A stretch of DNA of 48,139 nt from an uncultured Eggerthellaceae bacterium (GCA_946618265.1 CAMOLA010000008.1:1-48139), one strand, 5' to 3'. Counted from the stretch's first letter, positions 7,836-15,984 are shown. Notes: generated from the sequence alone by a model not told the origin. Program-made: numbers and translations.

Positions 7836-10010
7836 CTAGTCATTGGACACCAACTCCGCATAAGCGCCGCCTTGGGCGTAGAGCTCGTCGTGCGTACCGC
7901 GCTCGACGACTCGGCCCTTGTCGAGCACGATGATCTCATCGCAATCCCGGATCGTCGAAAGCCGATGCGCGACGACGATGCAGGTCACGCCGCGGTCCTT
8001 CACGGCCTGAACGAGCTCGAACTCGGTCTTGGCATCGAGCGCGCTCGTGGCCTCGTCCATGATGATGACACGCGGATCGGCTGCAAGCACGCGCGCGATT
8101 TCGAGTCGCTGGCGCTGGCCTCCGGAAAGGTCGCGCCCGCCCTCGAGGATCATGCCGGCATATCCCCCGTCACGCGCGATGATGTCGTCGTGGATCTGGG
8201 CATCGCGCGCGGCCATGATGACCTCGAAATCCTCGATGGTCTCGTCCCACATCCGAATGTTGTTCGCGATGGTGTCCTCGAACAGGATGATGTCCTGATC
8301 GACCACGGCCACCGAGCTCGTGAACACGCTGCGATCGATCTCGGACATCGGCTTGCCGTCGAACAGGATCTCGCCGTCCCATGGTTGGTACAGTCCGGCG
8401 ATGAGCTTCGAAAGCGTGGACTTGCCACACCCTGACGTGCCGACGAATGCCACGCTCGCGCCCGGCTCCACGCTCATCGAGAAGTCATCGATGAGCGGAT
8501 CGCCCAGCCGCGAGTAGCCGAACGACACGTTCCTCAACTCAACCTGCCCGTCGAGCTTGCCGTAGTCGACCTTGTCATCGATCGGCTCATCGCGGTAGCT
8601 CGGGTCCTCGGGGTAGACCATCACGTCCTCGACGCGCTCCATTTGCGTGCGCATCTCCTGCATGGTCTGTCCCGCTTTGATAGTCGTCATGGCGGGAGCC
8701 ATGAACAGCTGGATATAACCCTGGAAAGCCATGACCATGCCGAGCGAGAACTGCCCTTGCATCACGAGGAAGACGCCGATCACCAACACGGAATAGTTCG
8801 CGAGGCTCGCGAGGAAATTGGGGACCATGCCCAGATACAGGTTCAGGTTGGCAAACCGCGTGGTGGCTTCGTTCACCGAAGCCTGGTAACCCGCCCATTT
8901 TGCGAAATACCCATTCTCGGCACCTGCCGACTTAATGGTCTCGATCATCTGGATGCCCGACACCGTGGTTGCATTGAGCTTTCCCGCATCGCGCATCTGC
9001 ACGCGGGTGATATTCACGCGCTTGCGGGAAATATAGCTCCCGAGAAAAGAATTCAGCACGATGGTCGCGATACCGACGAGCGTGAGCAGGACGGAATAGC
9101 GAATCATGACGACGAGGTAGAACACCATCATGGCGATGTTCAGCGCAAGCGGGGTGAGCATGTTCACGAGCGTCTCGGCGATGACCGCGTTCGTCGTCTT
9201 GCGCTGCTGGATGTCGCCCGCCATTCGCTGCGAGAAGAACTCCATGGGCATGCGCAGCACCTTCCACATGAACGTGCTGCTGCCGACGATGGCCATCTTG
9301 CCGTTGATCTTCAGCGAATAGACCGCCTGGATTGCCGCCACGATGACCTGGACGACGCCTACGGCGACGAGTAGCCCGATGAAGGGCATGAGCAAATCGG
9401 AGTTTTCGCCTGTGAGCAGGCGATCCATGAAAAAGCGCGTGAACGCGGGCGTGAGCATCTCGAACAGGTAGCCGATAATCGTCGTGAGAGCGACGAATGC
9501 GACGGCCACGCCGGCTCCCCGCAAGCGGCTTCGTGCGAACTCAACCGTGCTCTTGCGCTTTCCGCCGGGCTCGAAGGTATCGGTCGGCGCGAAGAACAGG
9601 GCGATGCCGCCGTACGAACGCTTGAATTCCTCCACCGAAATCTTCATGGAGCCGCGCGCCGGATCGTTCACGTAGACGTGGTTGCCCTTGAAACCGCGGC
9701 ACACGACATAGTTCGTGACATTCCAGGTGACGATGCAGGGATACGTGCCCTTTTCCCGTAGCTCGTCGATATCGTAGCGCCAGCCCTCGACTTCCATGCC
9801 ATAGCTGCGGGCAGCTTTGGCCATGTTTTCGGCGTTCGTGCCGTCACGCGACACGCCACAGTCGGCGCGCACCTGCTCGAGCGGCATCCACTTGCCGTAG
9901 TATGCAAGAATCATGGCAAGCGCCGCTGCACCGCATTCGAGCACTTCCATTTGCATGACCTGGGGCACCTTGGCTACGCCCTTGGAAAGCGGTTGTCTCA
10001 CCTGTTCCAC
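7836..10010 (-). CDS. NHLM-type ABC exporter with C39 peptidase domain, catalytic His replaced by Asn
   Basis: 724 residues, GTG start preceded by GGGGGCG. Residues 1-140 form a C39 (bacteriocin-processing) peptidase domain: oxyanion Gln20, nucleophile Cys26 in LECGAAAL, and Asp116 in VNDPARG. The usual active-site histidine, expected in a WNxxHFxV context, is Asn100 in TWNVTNYVV; the codon is AAC. An ABC membrane domain and an ATPase follow, with GTSGCGKSTL, LSGGQRQRL and VIIMDEATSALD all intact. The family cleaves a leader after GG and exports the core. Here export should work, but cleavage may be slow, altered or lost. The gene starts 12 bp after the stop of the HlyD-like gene. Confidence 0.87.
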   Translation of the reverse strand: MEQVRQPLSKGVAKVPQVMQMEVLECGAAALAMILAYYGKWMPLEQVRADCGVSRDGTNAENMAKAARSYGMEVEGWRYDIDELREKGTYPCIVTWNVTNYVVCRGFKGNHVYVNDPARGSMKISVEEFKRSYGGIALFFAPTDTFEPGGKRKSTVEFARSRLRGAGVAVAFVALTTIIGYLFEMLTPAFTRFFMDRLLTGENSDLLMPFIGLLVAVGVVQVIVAAIQAVYSLKINGKMAIVGSSTFMWKVLRMPMEFFSQRMAGDIQQRKTTNAVIAETLVNMLTPLALNIAMMVFYLVVMIRYSVLLTLVGIATIVLNSFLGSYISRKRVNITRVQMRDAGKLNATTVSGIQMIETIKSAGAENGYFAKWAGYQASVNEATTRFANLNLYLGMVPNFLASLANYSVLVIGVFLVMQGQFSLGMVMAFQGYIQLFMAPAMTTIKAGQTMQEMRTQMERVEDVMVYPEDPSYRDEPIDDKVDYGKLDGQVELRNVSFGYSRLGDPLIDDFSMSVEPGASVAFVGTSGCGKSTLSKLIAGLYQPWDGEILFDGKPMSEIDRSVFTSSVAVVDQDIILFEDTIANNIRMWDETIEDFEVIMAARDAQIHDDIIARDGGYAGMILEGGRDLSGGQRQRLEIARVLAADPRVIIMDEATSALDAKTEFELVQAVKDRGVTCIVVAHRLSTIRDCDEIIVLDKGRVVERGTHDELYAQGGAYAELVSND

Positions 10011-10022
10011 TGGACGCCCCCG

Positions 10023-10424
10023 CTAGTTGAAGAGCATTGATATGACTTGCGTGGTGCTGTATCCCACGCGTATGTCGTACGAACCGTCCGGGATATTGGC
10101 ACGCGCCGTCGCAACCGGGTTTCCGTCAGCGTCGGCGCCGACGGCGAGGATCTCGGCTTTTTCACCTCCGACCTCCATCTCCATGCCCGGTTGAACCCTG
10201 CTCGCCTTGTCAGCGTCGTCGAATGTCACGGTAAGCTCGCCTTTGAGCGCCTTCGCCTCGCCAGTAGCATAGCTTTCAACCGTAGCGAAACCGCTCCACA
10301 GCAAGAGGCCGCTGACGAGCAGGATAACCGCCACGAGAAGCACCCAGATCTTCGGGTTCGTCACATGCAGGTAGTCGTTGAGCTGCTCGGGCGATGATAT
10401 TCTGCGCGTTCCGGGATCTTCCAT
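10023..10424 (-). CDS. Minimal HlyD-like/NHLM secretion accessory protein
   Basis: 133 residues: a short cytosolic N-terminus (SSPEQLNDYLHVTNPK), one membrane helix (about 27-46) and an outside domain containing ATGEAKALKGELTV and ASRVQPGMEMEV. The latter two resemble the lipoyl-proximal strand and beta-barrel of membrane fusion proteins. The coiled-coil hairpin of normal HlyD proteins is absent, so the protein is about half the usual size. It is the first gene of the exporter operon and its end is 12 bp from the peptidase-transporter. GAGGGGAC precedes the ATG. It probably docks on the ABC transporter in a cell without an outer membrane; this is inference. Confidence 0.65.
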   Translation of the reverse strand: MEDPGTRRISSPEQLNDYLHVTNPKIWVLLVAVILLVSGLLLWSGFATVESYATGEAKALKGELTVTFDDADKASRVQPGMEMEVGGEKAEILAVGADADGNPVATARANIPDGSYDIRVGYSTTQVISMLFN

Positions 10425-10565
10425 CCAAAAGTCCCCTCGTCTTCTTGGCGGGTACTATCGGCATCGGCTCGCTTTCGAAAGCGCCGCGCAACGCCGCTTG
10501 CTGCGATGCTTCATAGTGTATACGTTTTTGCAGACCGGCGTGTCCGTCATTTCAAGATACACGAG

Positions 10566-10737
10566 CAGGAAGCGTTACAGTTCACACCCAAGCAGCCCTG
10601 GTCATCGGCGGGGTGCGTAGCCGCTTGCGCAGCCACAAACTTCAAATATTCAAAAACGCGAGCAGCTGTAGGCCTAGCGCCCTGCCGATGACCAGGGCGG
10701 ACAGTCGAGAGGCCAGCGTGAACAGTAACCAGGAAGC
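10566..10737 (+). mobile_element. MITE-like element, copy A, with 8-bp target duplication
   Basis: The element spans 10574-10729 (156 bp) between direct repeats CAGGAAGC (10566-10573 and 10730-10737). Its termini are imperfect inverted repeats, GTTACAGTTCACAC and the complement of GCGTGAACAGTAAC. Inside is a perfect 15-bp stem (10595-10609 with 10684-10698), extended by wobble pairs, around a core that is nearly identical to the copy at 20296-20450. No ORF of note. It lies in the 422-bp divergent gap between the exporter operon and the zinc-ribbon operon. The rest of that gap shows only weak promoter-like sequence and a small inverted repeat at 10803-10821. Confidence 0.8.
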
Positions 10738-10846
10738 AACCAGAAGAAAACGGAGCAACGGACATCCTCCGTCCCCGTCGCCTCCCAAAGTGGGATAATA
10801 GCGTAACCGATAATGGTTTACGCTGGACGCACGAAAGGACGCGGCG

Positions 10847-11731
10847 TTGAAGACCGATGAAGCAAGCCGGCAGCCGCTGCCCACGAGCCAAGGTGAACGA
10901 CGGGAATCGTCTGGCCAACCGGCCACCGCCCCGAGGCGCACGATATGCCCCAATTGCGGTGGCGACGTCGCGATGGAAGACGCGCGCTGCCCGTACTGCG
11001 GCGCGATCAACCCCATCGGAGCGGAACAAGCGTACATGGACGCGCTCGACGATCTCAGGGACGAAACCGACGAGCTCGATGACAACGCCGAAAGCAGCAT
11101 CAAATCCAGCTTGCGGCTCAACGCCAAGACGACCATCACCATCATCGTCATCGCCGTCGCAGTGCTAGCGGCGCTGTTCCTGGTCGTCAACTGCGCCGAC
11201 AAGCACGACGAGCAGCAGGCTCTCCAAAGCTATCAGGCGCGTGAGGATTTCAGGACGCGGTACTTCGAGGAGTTCGACCGCCTCTACGAGGCGGGAGACG
11301 ACGACGCGCTGAGCGAATACGTATGGAGCCTCATGGACGATCCGGGGTTCGACGCCTTGTACTCCTGGAAGCACGCCGGGTACCTGGAGGTCCACGACGG
11401 ATGGCAGGCCCTTCGCTCGGCCGCCGACAACAGGGGGTCGCGCGAATTCGGCATCGACGACTACACATGGTCGACCGGGCTCGCCCTCCGGCTTGCCCAG
11501 TTCGACCACAACGACATACCTCCATCCGCCATGCTCACGCCCGAAGAAGAGGCGAGGGCCGCCGAGTACCGGGCTTACGCGCACCAGTTCTTACACGACA
11601 CGCTCCAGATGAGCGAGAGCGAAATCGCCGCCTTCGCCGCTGAATCCAAAGACGCGCAAGGCTTTATCCAGAACGACAAGCTGAAGCAGAACCTCGAGAA
11701 GCGCCTCAGGCAGCTCGGGGTCCTTCGTTAA
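10847..11731 (+). CDS. Zinc-ribbon, single-pass membrane protein
   Basis: 294 residues from a TTG start preceded by AAAGGA seven bases upstream. A basic/polar N-terminus leads into a zinc ribbon (CPNCGGDV...CPYCGAIN, residues about 34-55), an acidic linker and one membrane helix (about 98-117, TITIIVIAVAVLAALFLVV), then a charged helical domain of about 175 residues on the other side. No enzyme motif is visible. It heads a plus-strand operon with the similar zinc-ribbon membrane protein 11 bp downstream. Orientation with the ribbon inside is expected. Function unknown; its place opposite the exporter operon suggests a role in the same peptide locus. Confidence 0.75.
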   Translation: MKTDEASRQPLPTSQGERRESSGQPATAPRRTICPNCGGDVAMEDARCPYCGAINPIGAEQAYMDALDDLRDETDELDDNAESSIKSSLRLNAKTTITIIVIAVAVLAALFLVVNCADKHDEQQALQSYQAREDFRTRYFEEFDRLYEAGDDDALSEYVWSLMDDPGFDALYSWKHAGYLEVHDGWQALRSAADNRGSREFGIDDYTWSTGLALRLAQFDHNDIPPSAMLTPEEEARAAEYRAYAHQFLHDTLQMSESEIAAFAAESKDAQGFIQNDKLKQNLEKRLRQLGVLR

Positions 11732-11742
11732 GGAGCACGCAC

Positions 11743-12486
11743 ATGAAATGCCCGAGCTGCGGCGGACAAATGGGACTCGAGGACGCGGTATGCCCGTACT
11801 GCGGCACGCCGAACGCCATGGCCGCCAAGCACCAATCCGACATGGCGCACTTTCGCCAAGAATACCAGCGTACGCAAGCCGACGTCATGGAGAAGACGTC
11901 CCTGATGCAGCGCCATGGCAGCTGGCTCGTCATCCTCGTGGTGCTGCTCATCGCCCTGATCGTCGGGGCCATCTTGTCGGTGGGCGCGCATGACATCGGA
12001 TATTCGATTCGGGAACAGGGCATCGAGCGCAACGCCGTGGAGGACGAGCAGGCCTTGGACGCCTTCCTCGCGCAAGGCGACTACGGCAAGTTCGCCGGAT
12101 ACTACGATGCAAACGATATATCGCTCGATTACGACAATCCTTACCAGGGGTTGCGAACCGCCGCGCGCGCGTACGTCGACCTCATCGAGCACGTTTCGCG
12201 AATCAACGACAGCTCGGATTACTCGTTCAAGCCCGAATACGTTTCCAACACATGCGGCTACCTGGCCGAGGACCTCGAGAGGATATTCACGCTCGAACAG
12301 CGCTACTCCTACGACGTTGACCGCTACCTGCCTCCCGACAAGCTCGTCTACGTCGAGGACATCCGCGACCGCGCGAGTGCAATTGCCAAAACGTACTTCG
12401 GGCTGACCGACGAGGACGTGAAGGACATCCCAAACATGTCCACGAAGAAACTTGCCACGATCATCGAGAAGGGCATCACATCATGA
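11743..12486 (+). CDS. Zinc-ribbon, single-pass membrane protein (second)
   Basis: 247 residues with the same plan as the upstream gene: zinc ribbon at the very N-terminus (CPSCGGQM...CPYCGTPN, residues 3-24), a polar linker, one membrane helix (about 62-84, WLVILVVLLIALIVGAIL) and a helical, acidic, Tyr-rich outer domain. AAGGAGCACGCAC before the ATG overlaps the upstream stop codon, which indicates coupled translation. The stop overlaps the next start by 4 bp (ATGA). The two zinc-ribbon proteins are similar in plan and may be distant paralogues. Function unknown. Confidence 0.75.
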   Translation: MKCPSCGGQMGLEDAVCPYCGTPNAMAAKHQSDMAHFRQEYQRTQADVMEKTSLMQRHGSWLVILVVLLIALIVGAILSVGAHDIGYSIREQGIERNAVEDEQALDAFLAQGDYGKFAGYYDANDISLDYDNPYQGLRTAARAYVDLIEHVSRINDSSDYSFKPEYVSNTCGYLAEDLERIFTLEQRYSYDVDRYLPPDKLVYVEDIRDRASAIAKTYFGLTDEDVKDIPNMSTKKLATIIEKGITS

Positions 12487-12899
12487 CACGGACGAATCAA
12501 AGCACGCGCTCCCCGCTGAAAATAGTCGTGGCCATCCTCGCCGTCATCGTCGTCATCTTGTACGCTACGGCGGCATTCCAGATCAGGGAAACTTCAGAGG
12601 GCTATTCGAGCGACTACGGCATACGCGATTACATCTACTCGGCCGAGAGCGGCCGCTACGGCAACCTCTACGACACGGCGCTACGCGACATGGACAGGCA
12701 AGCCTCGTACGGTACCGAAGTGGCGGAGTGCCGCGCCTTGGCGTTCTATTACGAGCAAGCCGTCCTTGAGCACGCCTACCGGGCCGCTGGCGATACGGGC
12801 AAAGCAGACGAGTTCGCGAAGCGCATGGAGGAGTACGAGGCACAGCTCGGATCGATGTCCTCGAAGGCCGAACTCGTGCGCAAATCCGCCACCGGCTAA
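12483..12899 (+). CDS. Small membrane-anchored protein
   Basis: 138 residues: positively charged N-terminus, one membrane helix (about 14-32, IVVAILAVIVVILYATAAF) and a roughly 100-residue outer domain rich in Tyr, Glu and Ala that is predicted helical by composition. It lacks a zinc ribbon but its outer part (SYGTEVAECRALAFYYEQAVLEHAYRA pattern, in pieces) looks like the helical outer domains of the two upstream proteins. The start overlaps the upstream stop by 4 bp, so the three genes form one translation unit. Function unknown. Confidence 0.7.
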   Translation: MTRTNQSTRSPLKIVVAILAVIVVILYATAAFQIRETSEGYSSDYGIRDYIYSAESGRYGNLYDTALRDMDRQASYGTEVAECRALAFYYEQAVLEHAYRAAGDTGKADEFAKRMEEYEAQLGSMSSKAELVRKSATG

Positions 12900-12924
12900 C
12901 GTCGCGGCGTTCCCGAAAGTTTGT

Positions 12925-12930
12925 TATACT
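12925..12930 (+). promoter_or_regulatory. Possible -10 box for the DUF4418 gene
   Basis: TATACT lies about 115 bases before the start at 13044, in a 144-bp gap after the zinc-ribbon operon. No clear -35 box is seen, so the call rests on the -10 alone. Confidence 0.3.
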
Positions 12931-13043
12931 CGACTTACTTGTCGCCCTGAAGGGTACTTTGCGTGGGGCGCAAGGCAGCTGAGCAAAACACCGCCAACGC
13001 TGACCGAGTTTAAAGCTCGGGAAGCTTCGCGAAAGGAACGCAC

Positions 13044-13466
13044 GTGGACAACAGCAAACCGAAGGCGGCTCCGGTCGTCGGAATCATACTCACGGCGCTT
13101 ACCGCCCTGCTCGTCATCGGGCTTCTCACATTTGCAGGGCCATGCCCGCCGCATGCCGACGGATCCTCATCGTCTTGCGTCTGGGCCTGGCGCGCCATGT
13201 TGGGAGCAAGCGTCGTGCTCGCGATCCTGTCAATCGTCCGCATTTTCGAAACCGACGAAGGCGAACGGCGCGGGCTCTCGCTGGGCGCCGCCCTCGTCGG
13301 CGCCTACATCGCGGCCGTCCCCGGCGGGCTCATCAACCTGTGCATGAACGTCACCATGCAGTGCAACATACTAATGCGCCCGTTTGCGCTCTGCCTGGGC
13401 ATCGCGATCTTCCTCGTCGGCGCCATCGACCTGACACGCAGGCTGCTCTCCCTCAGGAAACGCTAA
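13044..13466 (+). CDS. DUF4418 family membrane protein
   Basis: 140 residues from a GTG start with AAAGGAA upstream. Four membrane helices are visible. Characteristic pieces are FAGPCPPHADGSSSSC (outer loop with Cys-Pro and His), AMLGASVVLAIL, PGGLINLCMNVTMQCN and RPFALCLG, the layout of DUF4418 proteins, which often sit near ABC transporters of the MacB/FtsX type. Function unknown. The stop is immediately followed by a perfect palindromic terminator. Confidence 0.75.
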   Translation: MDNSKPKAAPVVGIILTALTALLVIGLLTFAGPCPPHADGSSSSCVWAWRAMLGASVVLAILSIVRIFETDEGERRGLSLGAALVGAYIAAVPGGLINLCMNVTMQCNILMRPFALCLGIAIFLVGAIDLTRRLLSLRKR

Positions 13467-13499
13467 CGTCATAAAAGGGGACAGTCCCCTTTTATGACG
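13467..13499 (+). terminator. 33-bp perfect palindromic terminator
   Basis: 16-bp perfect arms around one central A (core GGGGACAGTCCCC followed by TTTT), beginning on the base after the DUF4418 stop codon. The design (odd palindrome with central A) matches other intergenic palindromes in the window. Confidence 0.8.
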
Positions 13500-13525
13500 A
13501 CGCGAAAGCCCCTCTACATAGAAAT

Positions 13526-13684
13526 CTTTATGTTAAGCCGCCGTTGGCGCGGAGCCGCCCCGGGCAGGTGGGGCGTGAGCGATTCTGCAGGCACAAACTT
13601 AAAAACCATATAGGTTTAGCCGAAGCCAAGCGAACGCCCCACCTGCCCGGGGCGGCTCCGCGCCAACGGCGGCTTAACATAAAG
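13526..13684. repeat. 51-bp perfect inverted repeat with a 57-nt loop
   Basis: Arms 13526-13576 and 13634-13684 are perfectly complementary over 51 bp and very GC-rich; the loop 13577-13633 contains GCAGGCACAAACTT, close to GCAGCCACAAACTT in the core of the MITE-like copy A. No target duplication is visible. It is bracketed by two GGGAC-type palindromes (13467-13499, 13686-13712). The 363-bp gap 13467-13829 is almost wholly made of these structures plus a possible -10 (TATAAA near 13745). Confidence 0.85.
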
Positions 13685-13685
13685 A

Positions 13686-13712
13686 CACAATAAGGGACAG
13701 TCCCCTTTTGTG
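13686..13712. terminator. Imperfect GGGAC palindrome
   Basis: 13-base arms around a central A with two mismatches, followed by no long T-run. It resembles the terminator at 13467-13499 and closes the block of inverted repeats upstream of the unknown paralogue pair. Confidence 0.45.
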
Positions 13713-13829
13713 ATTTGAGCAGAGATGGCCGCCATTTTACAATGTATAAATCACCGTAAGCGCGTGACAGAATCGAGCTGAATGGACGAAGCGACCAGCT
13801 CGATAGCCTGCCAACGATAAGAAGGCCCC

Positions 13830-14819
13830 ATGCTAAACCATGCCATGCTCTACAACATACAGTATGCACTCGCCGCACGCGATGGACGCCAAGACGTGCT
13901 GTTCGGGACCTGCGCACCGCTTGCGCACGAGGCCTTTTCACGCAGCCTCGCAAGCCCGAGCTTCCCGGAGATCTGGTACGAGCTGCCCTTGTTGGGCGAG
14001 CCCTGGTTCGACCTGCACGTGCTCACCTCGCGCGAAGCGCTGCATCCGGGCCAGGTTTTCGAAAAAGGGCAAACCGGAGGTTACCCCGAAGTGTTCGCAT
14101 GGTTCGCGCGCCAGGACTACGTCCGCCAGCTCGCATTGAGCTACGATGTGAGCTCCGGGAGCATCGACGATCCTGCCGTTCAGCTCCTCACGTGGACGAT
14201 CGACACCGATGGCGTTTGCGAATTCCTCGAAGCAGCGGGAAGGAAGGACGCCGTCTCCTCGTACCGCGCGTTCGTCGACCGGCTGCCAGATGACTGGTTT
14301 GCCTGCTATACGGGCGTCTTCCCGAACCGTCAGGCCGACTTCGTGCGCGTGGAATGCATCCCGAAGAGGAAGAAGCAGCTTCGCTATGCCGAGGACACCG
14401 CGCTCTTGGAGGCCGACCTGCGCCAGGTGGGCCTCGACGCCTTCGGGGACACGGCGATCCCCCGCTGTCAAACGCTCGCGAAAACGCCCTTCCAACTTGA
14501 ATTCCAATTCGACGTGCTGCCAGACGGCAGCGCGGGACCGACGTTCAGCGCAAGCGCTCGCTTCGCCGCCCCGGGCGGGGAAGCGGACAACGAGCCGTTC
14601 GAGGTGGACGGCGCGGCAGGAGCGCTCATGGCCCAGGTGGAAACATGGGGGCTCGCCGACGATCGCTGGCGCCTCTTCCCCGACGCGACCTTTGCAACAA
14701 ACGTCGCGCGTGGCGACGACGACATCACGATCTTCAACTTCCCGGCGTTTCTAAAGCTGCGGTGGCGCGACGGCGAGCCGCTCGACGCAAAAGCCTATTT
14801 CATGGGAGGTGCGCAATGA
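13830..14819 (+). CDS. Uncharacterised protein, paralogue 1 beside the leader-peptide gene
   Basis: 329 residues, soluble, no signal peptide or membrane helix. It aligns with the next gene along its whole length. Shared landmarks are LFG near residue 28, a Tyr/Phe-rich stretch (WYELPLLGEPWFDL against YFEFPLVGDPFLDI), FQFDVLPDGSAGPTF against FQFDVYPNGSLGNVF, and WGLADDRWRLFPDATFA against WGAADERWRLVPDTAFA. I do not recognise the family. The conserved W, D and R residues and an all-beta C-terminal half suggest an enzyme. Its start has AGAAGG just upstream and its stop overlaps the next start by 4 bp. Location before a Nif11-like precursor suggests a maturation role, but this is inference. Confidence 0.75.
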   Translation: MLNHAMLYNIQYALAARDGRQDVLFGTCAPLAHEAFSRSLASPSFPEIWYELPLLGEPWFDLHVLTSREALHPGQVFEKGQTGGYPEVFAWFARQDYVRQLALSYDVSSGSIDDPAVQLLTWTIDTDGVCEFLEAAGRKDAVSSYRAFVDRLPDDWFACYTGVFPNRQADFVRVECIPKRKKQLRYAEDTALLEADLRQVGLDAFGDTAIPRCQTLAKTPFQLEFQFDVLPDGSAGPTFSASARFAAPGGEADNEPFEVDGAAGALMAQVETWGLADDRWRLFPDATFATNVARGDDDITIFNFPAFLKLRWRDGEPLDAKAYFMGGAQ

Positions 14820-15856
14820 GGATTCCCACCTTTGCCGATGCGCTCGAAGTCGTCTGCCTGCACGCAGCCGACGGAGGTCGCGACGAAACGCTGTTCGGCG
14901 GCATGGCCAGCCGTGCACGCGGCGCAATGCGCCCATTCGTCGTCGGAAACGAATGCCCGAGCACCTATTTCGAGTTTCCTCTTGTGGGCGACCCGTTCCT
15001 CGACATCACGCTGCTCTATGGGCCGATGGATCCGGGCACGCGCGTCGAATCCGAAGCCGCCACAGGATCCGAGGCCATGCTGGACTGGTATGCCGGCGTG
15101 CGCGCGCAGCATGACGAGATCTGCTGCGGGTTCGAGCTCGACACGAAACACCAGGAGCTTCCCGCTGCGGCCATCCACTTCCAGCCCCGCACGCACACCG
15201 AGCTCGTCAAGCCGTTTTGCGATGCCATCGGGGAACCCGAGCGAGCGCGCCTCTACCTCGACACGAACGAACGCATGCCCCGCGGTTGGCCGCTGTCCTT
15301 CTTCGGCCTGTTCAGGGGTCGGCCCGATGCGCCTCTGCGCGTCTGCGGGTACCTGAACCAAGGCGAGAAAGACGCCATCGCCGAAGACGCCTCGCGCCTC
15401 GCGCGAGCATTCGACGAGATCGGGTTCAGCGCCTACGACGACACCATGCTCGATCAGGCGTCCAAACTCATGTCCCTCACGCCGGAATCGGTCGATTTCC
15501 AGTTCGACGTGTACCCCAACGGCAGCTTGGGCAACGTGTTCGCCATCGACACCAGCTTCAAGATCATGCGGCCAGAACTCGTGTGCGAATCGTTCGGCAC
15601 CGGCGTGGCATCGCGCATCATGAGCACGCTCGAGGAATGGGGCGCTGCCGACGAACGCTGGCGCCTCGTCCCGGACACTGCGTTCGCGCGCGCCCTGCCC
15701 GTCGAACTCGACGACGGCTCGATCGGCCGCTTCTCGTTCACGCTTCTCCCCCAGTGGTCGAAGGCGCGGTGGATCGACAGCGTCCTGCAGCCCGCAAAAC
15801 TCTACCTGCTCGGCTGTGGCGGCCTTATAGAAGAGACCGAGGGTGTGACCGAATAA
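14816..15856 (+). CDS. Uncharacterised protein, paralogue 2 beside the leader-peptide gene
   Basis: 346 residues from the ATG at 14816, preceded by GGGAGGT and overlapping the upstream stop (ATGA). A longer in-frame reading from 14645 lies inside the previous gene and is rejected. Same fold as paralogue 1, with an extra conserved core: MPRGWPLSFFGLFRGRPDAP and LPQWSKARW...LQPAKLYLL near the C-terminus. The ending, with basic and aromatic residues in beta strands, recalls aromatic or peptide prenyltransferases of the ABBA type, but I cannot confirm this. Two paralogues in tandem suggest either a heterodimer or two modification steps. Confidence 0.75.
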   Translation: MRIPTFADALEVVCLHAADGGRDETLFGGMASRARGAMRPFVVGNECPSTYFEFPLVGDPFLDITLLYGPMDPGTRVESEAATGSEAMLDWYAGVRAQHDEICCGFELDTKHQELPAAAIHFQPRTHTELVKPFCDAIGEPERARLYLDTNERMPRGWPLSFFGLFRGRPDAPLRVCGYLNQGEKDAIAEDASRLARAFDEIGFSAYDDTMLDQASKLMSLTPESVDFQFDVYPNGSLGNVFAIDTSFKIMRPELVCESFGTGVASRIMSTLEEWGAADERWRLVPDTAFARALPVELDDGSIGRFSFTLLPQWSKARWIDSVLQPAKLYLLGCGGLIEETEGVTE

Positions 15857-15951
15857 GCGGTGGGGCCGAAGAATAGCTGGTTTTTGGCAACAAGCCAAGC
15901 CGAGTGGCGTGTCTACCCGTCAAGTTTTAGCCCTTCGAGCATGCCAACCGC

Positions 15952-15984
15952 AAAAAAGCGCCGCGCACAAACCGTGCGCGGCGC
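15952..15984 (-). terminator. Stem-loop terminator, T-tract on the minus strand
   Basis: 11-bp perfect stem (15958-15968 with 15974-15984), 5-nt loop, and six A on the plus strand at 15952-15957, which is a T-tract for minus-strand transcripts. It lies 100 bp after the paralogue-2 stop and 450 bp beyond the end of the minus-strand DUF4129 gene. The 298-bp gap 15857-16154 holds nothing else I can support. Confidence 0.7.

Noticed and set aside
10595..10698. Possible integron attC-like site
   Set aside because: No R-box (GTTRRRY) pairs or integrase gene; terminal inverted repeats and 8-bp target duplications fit a MITE better.
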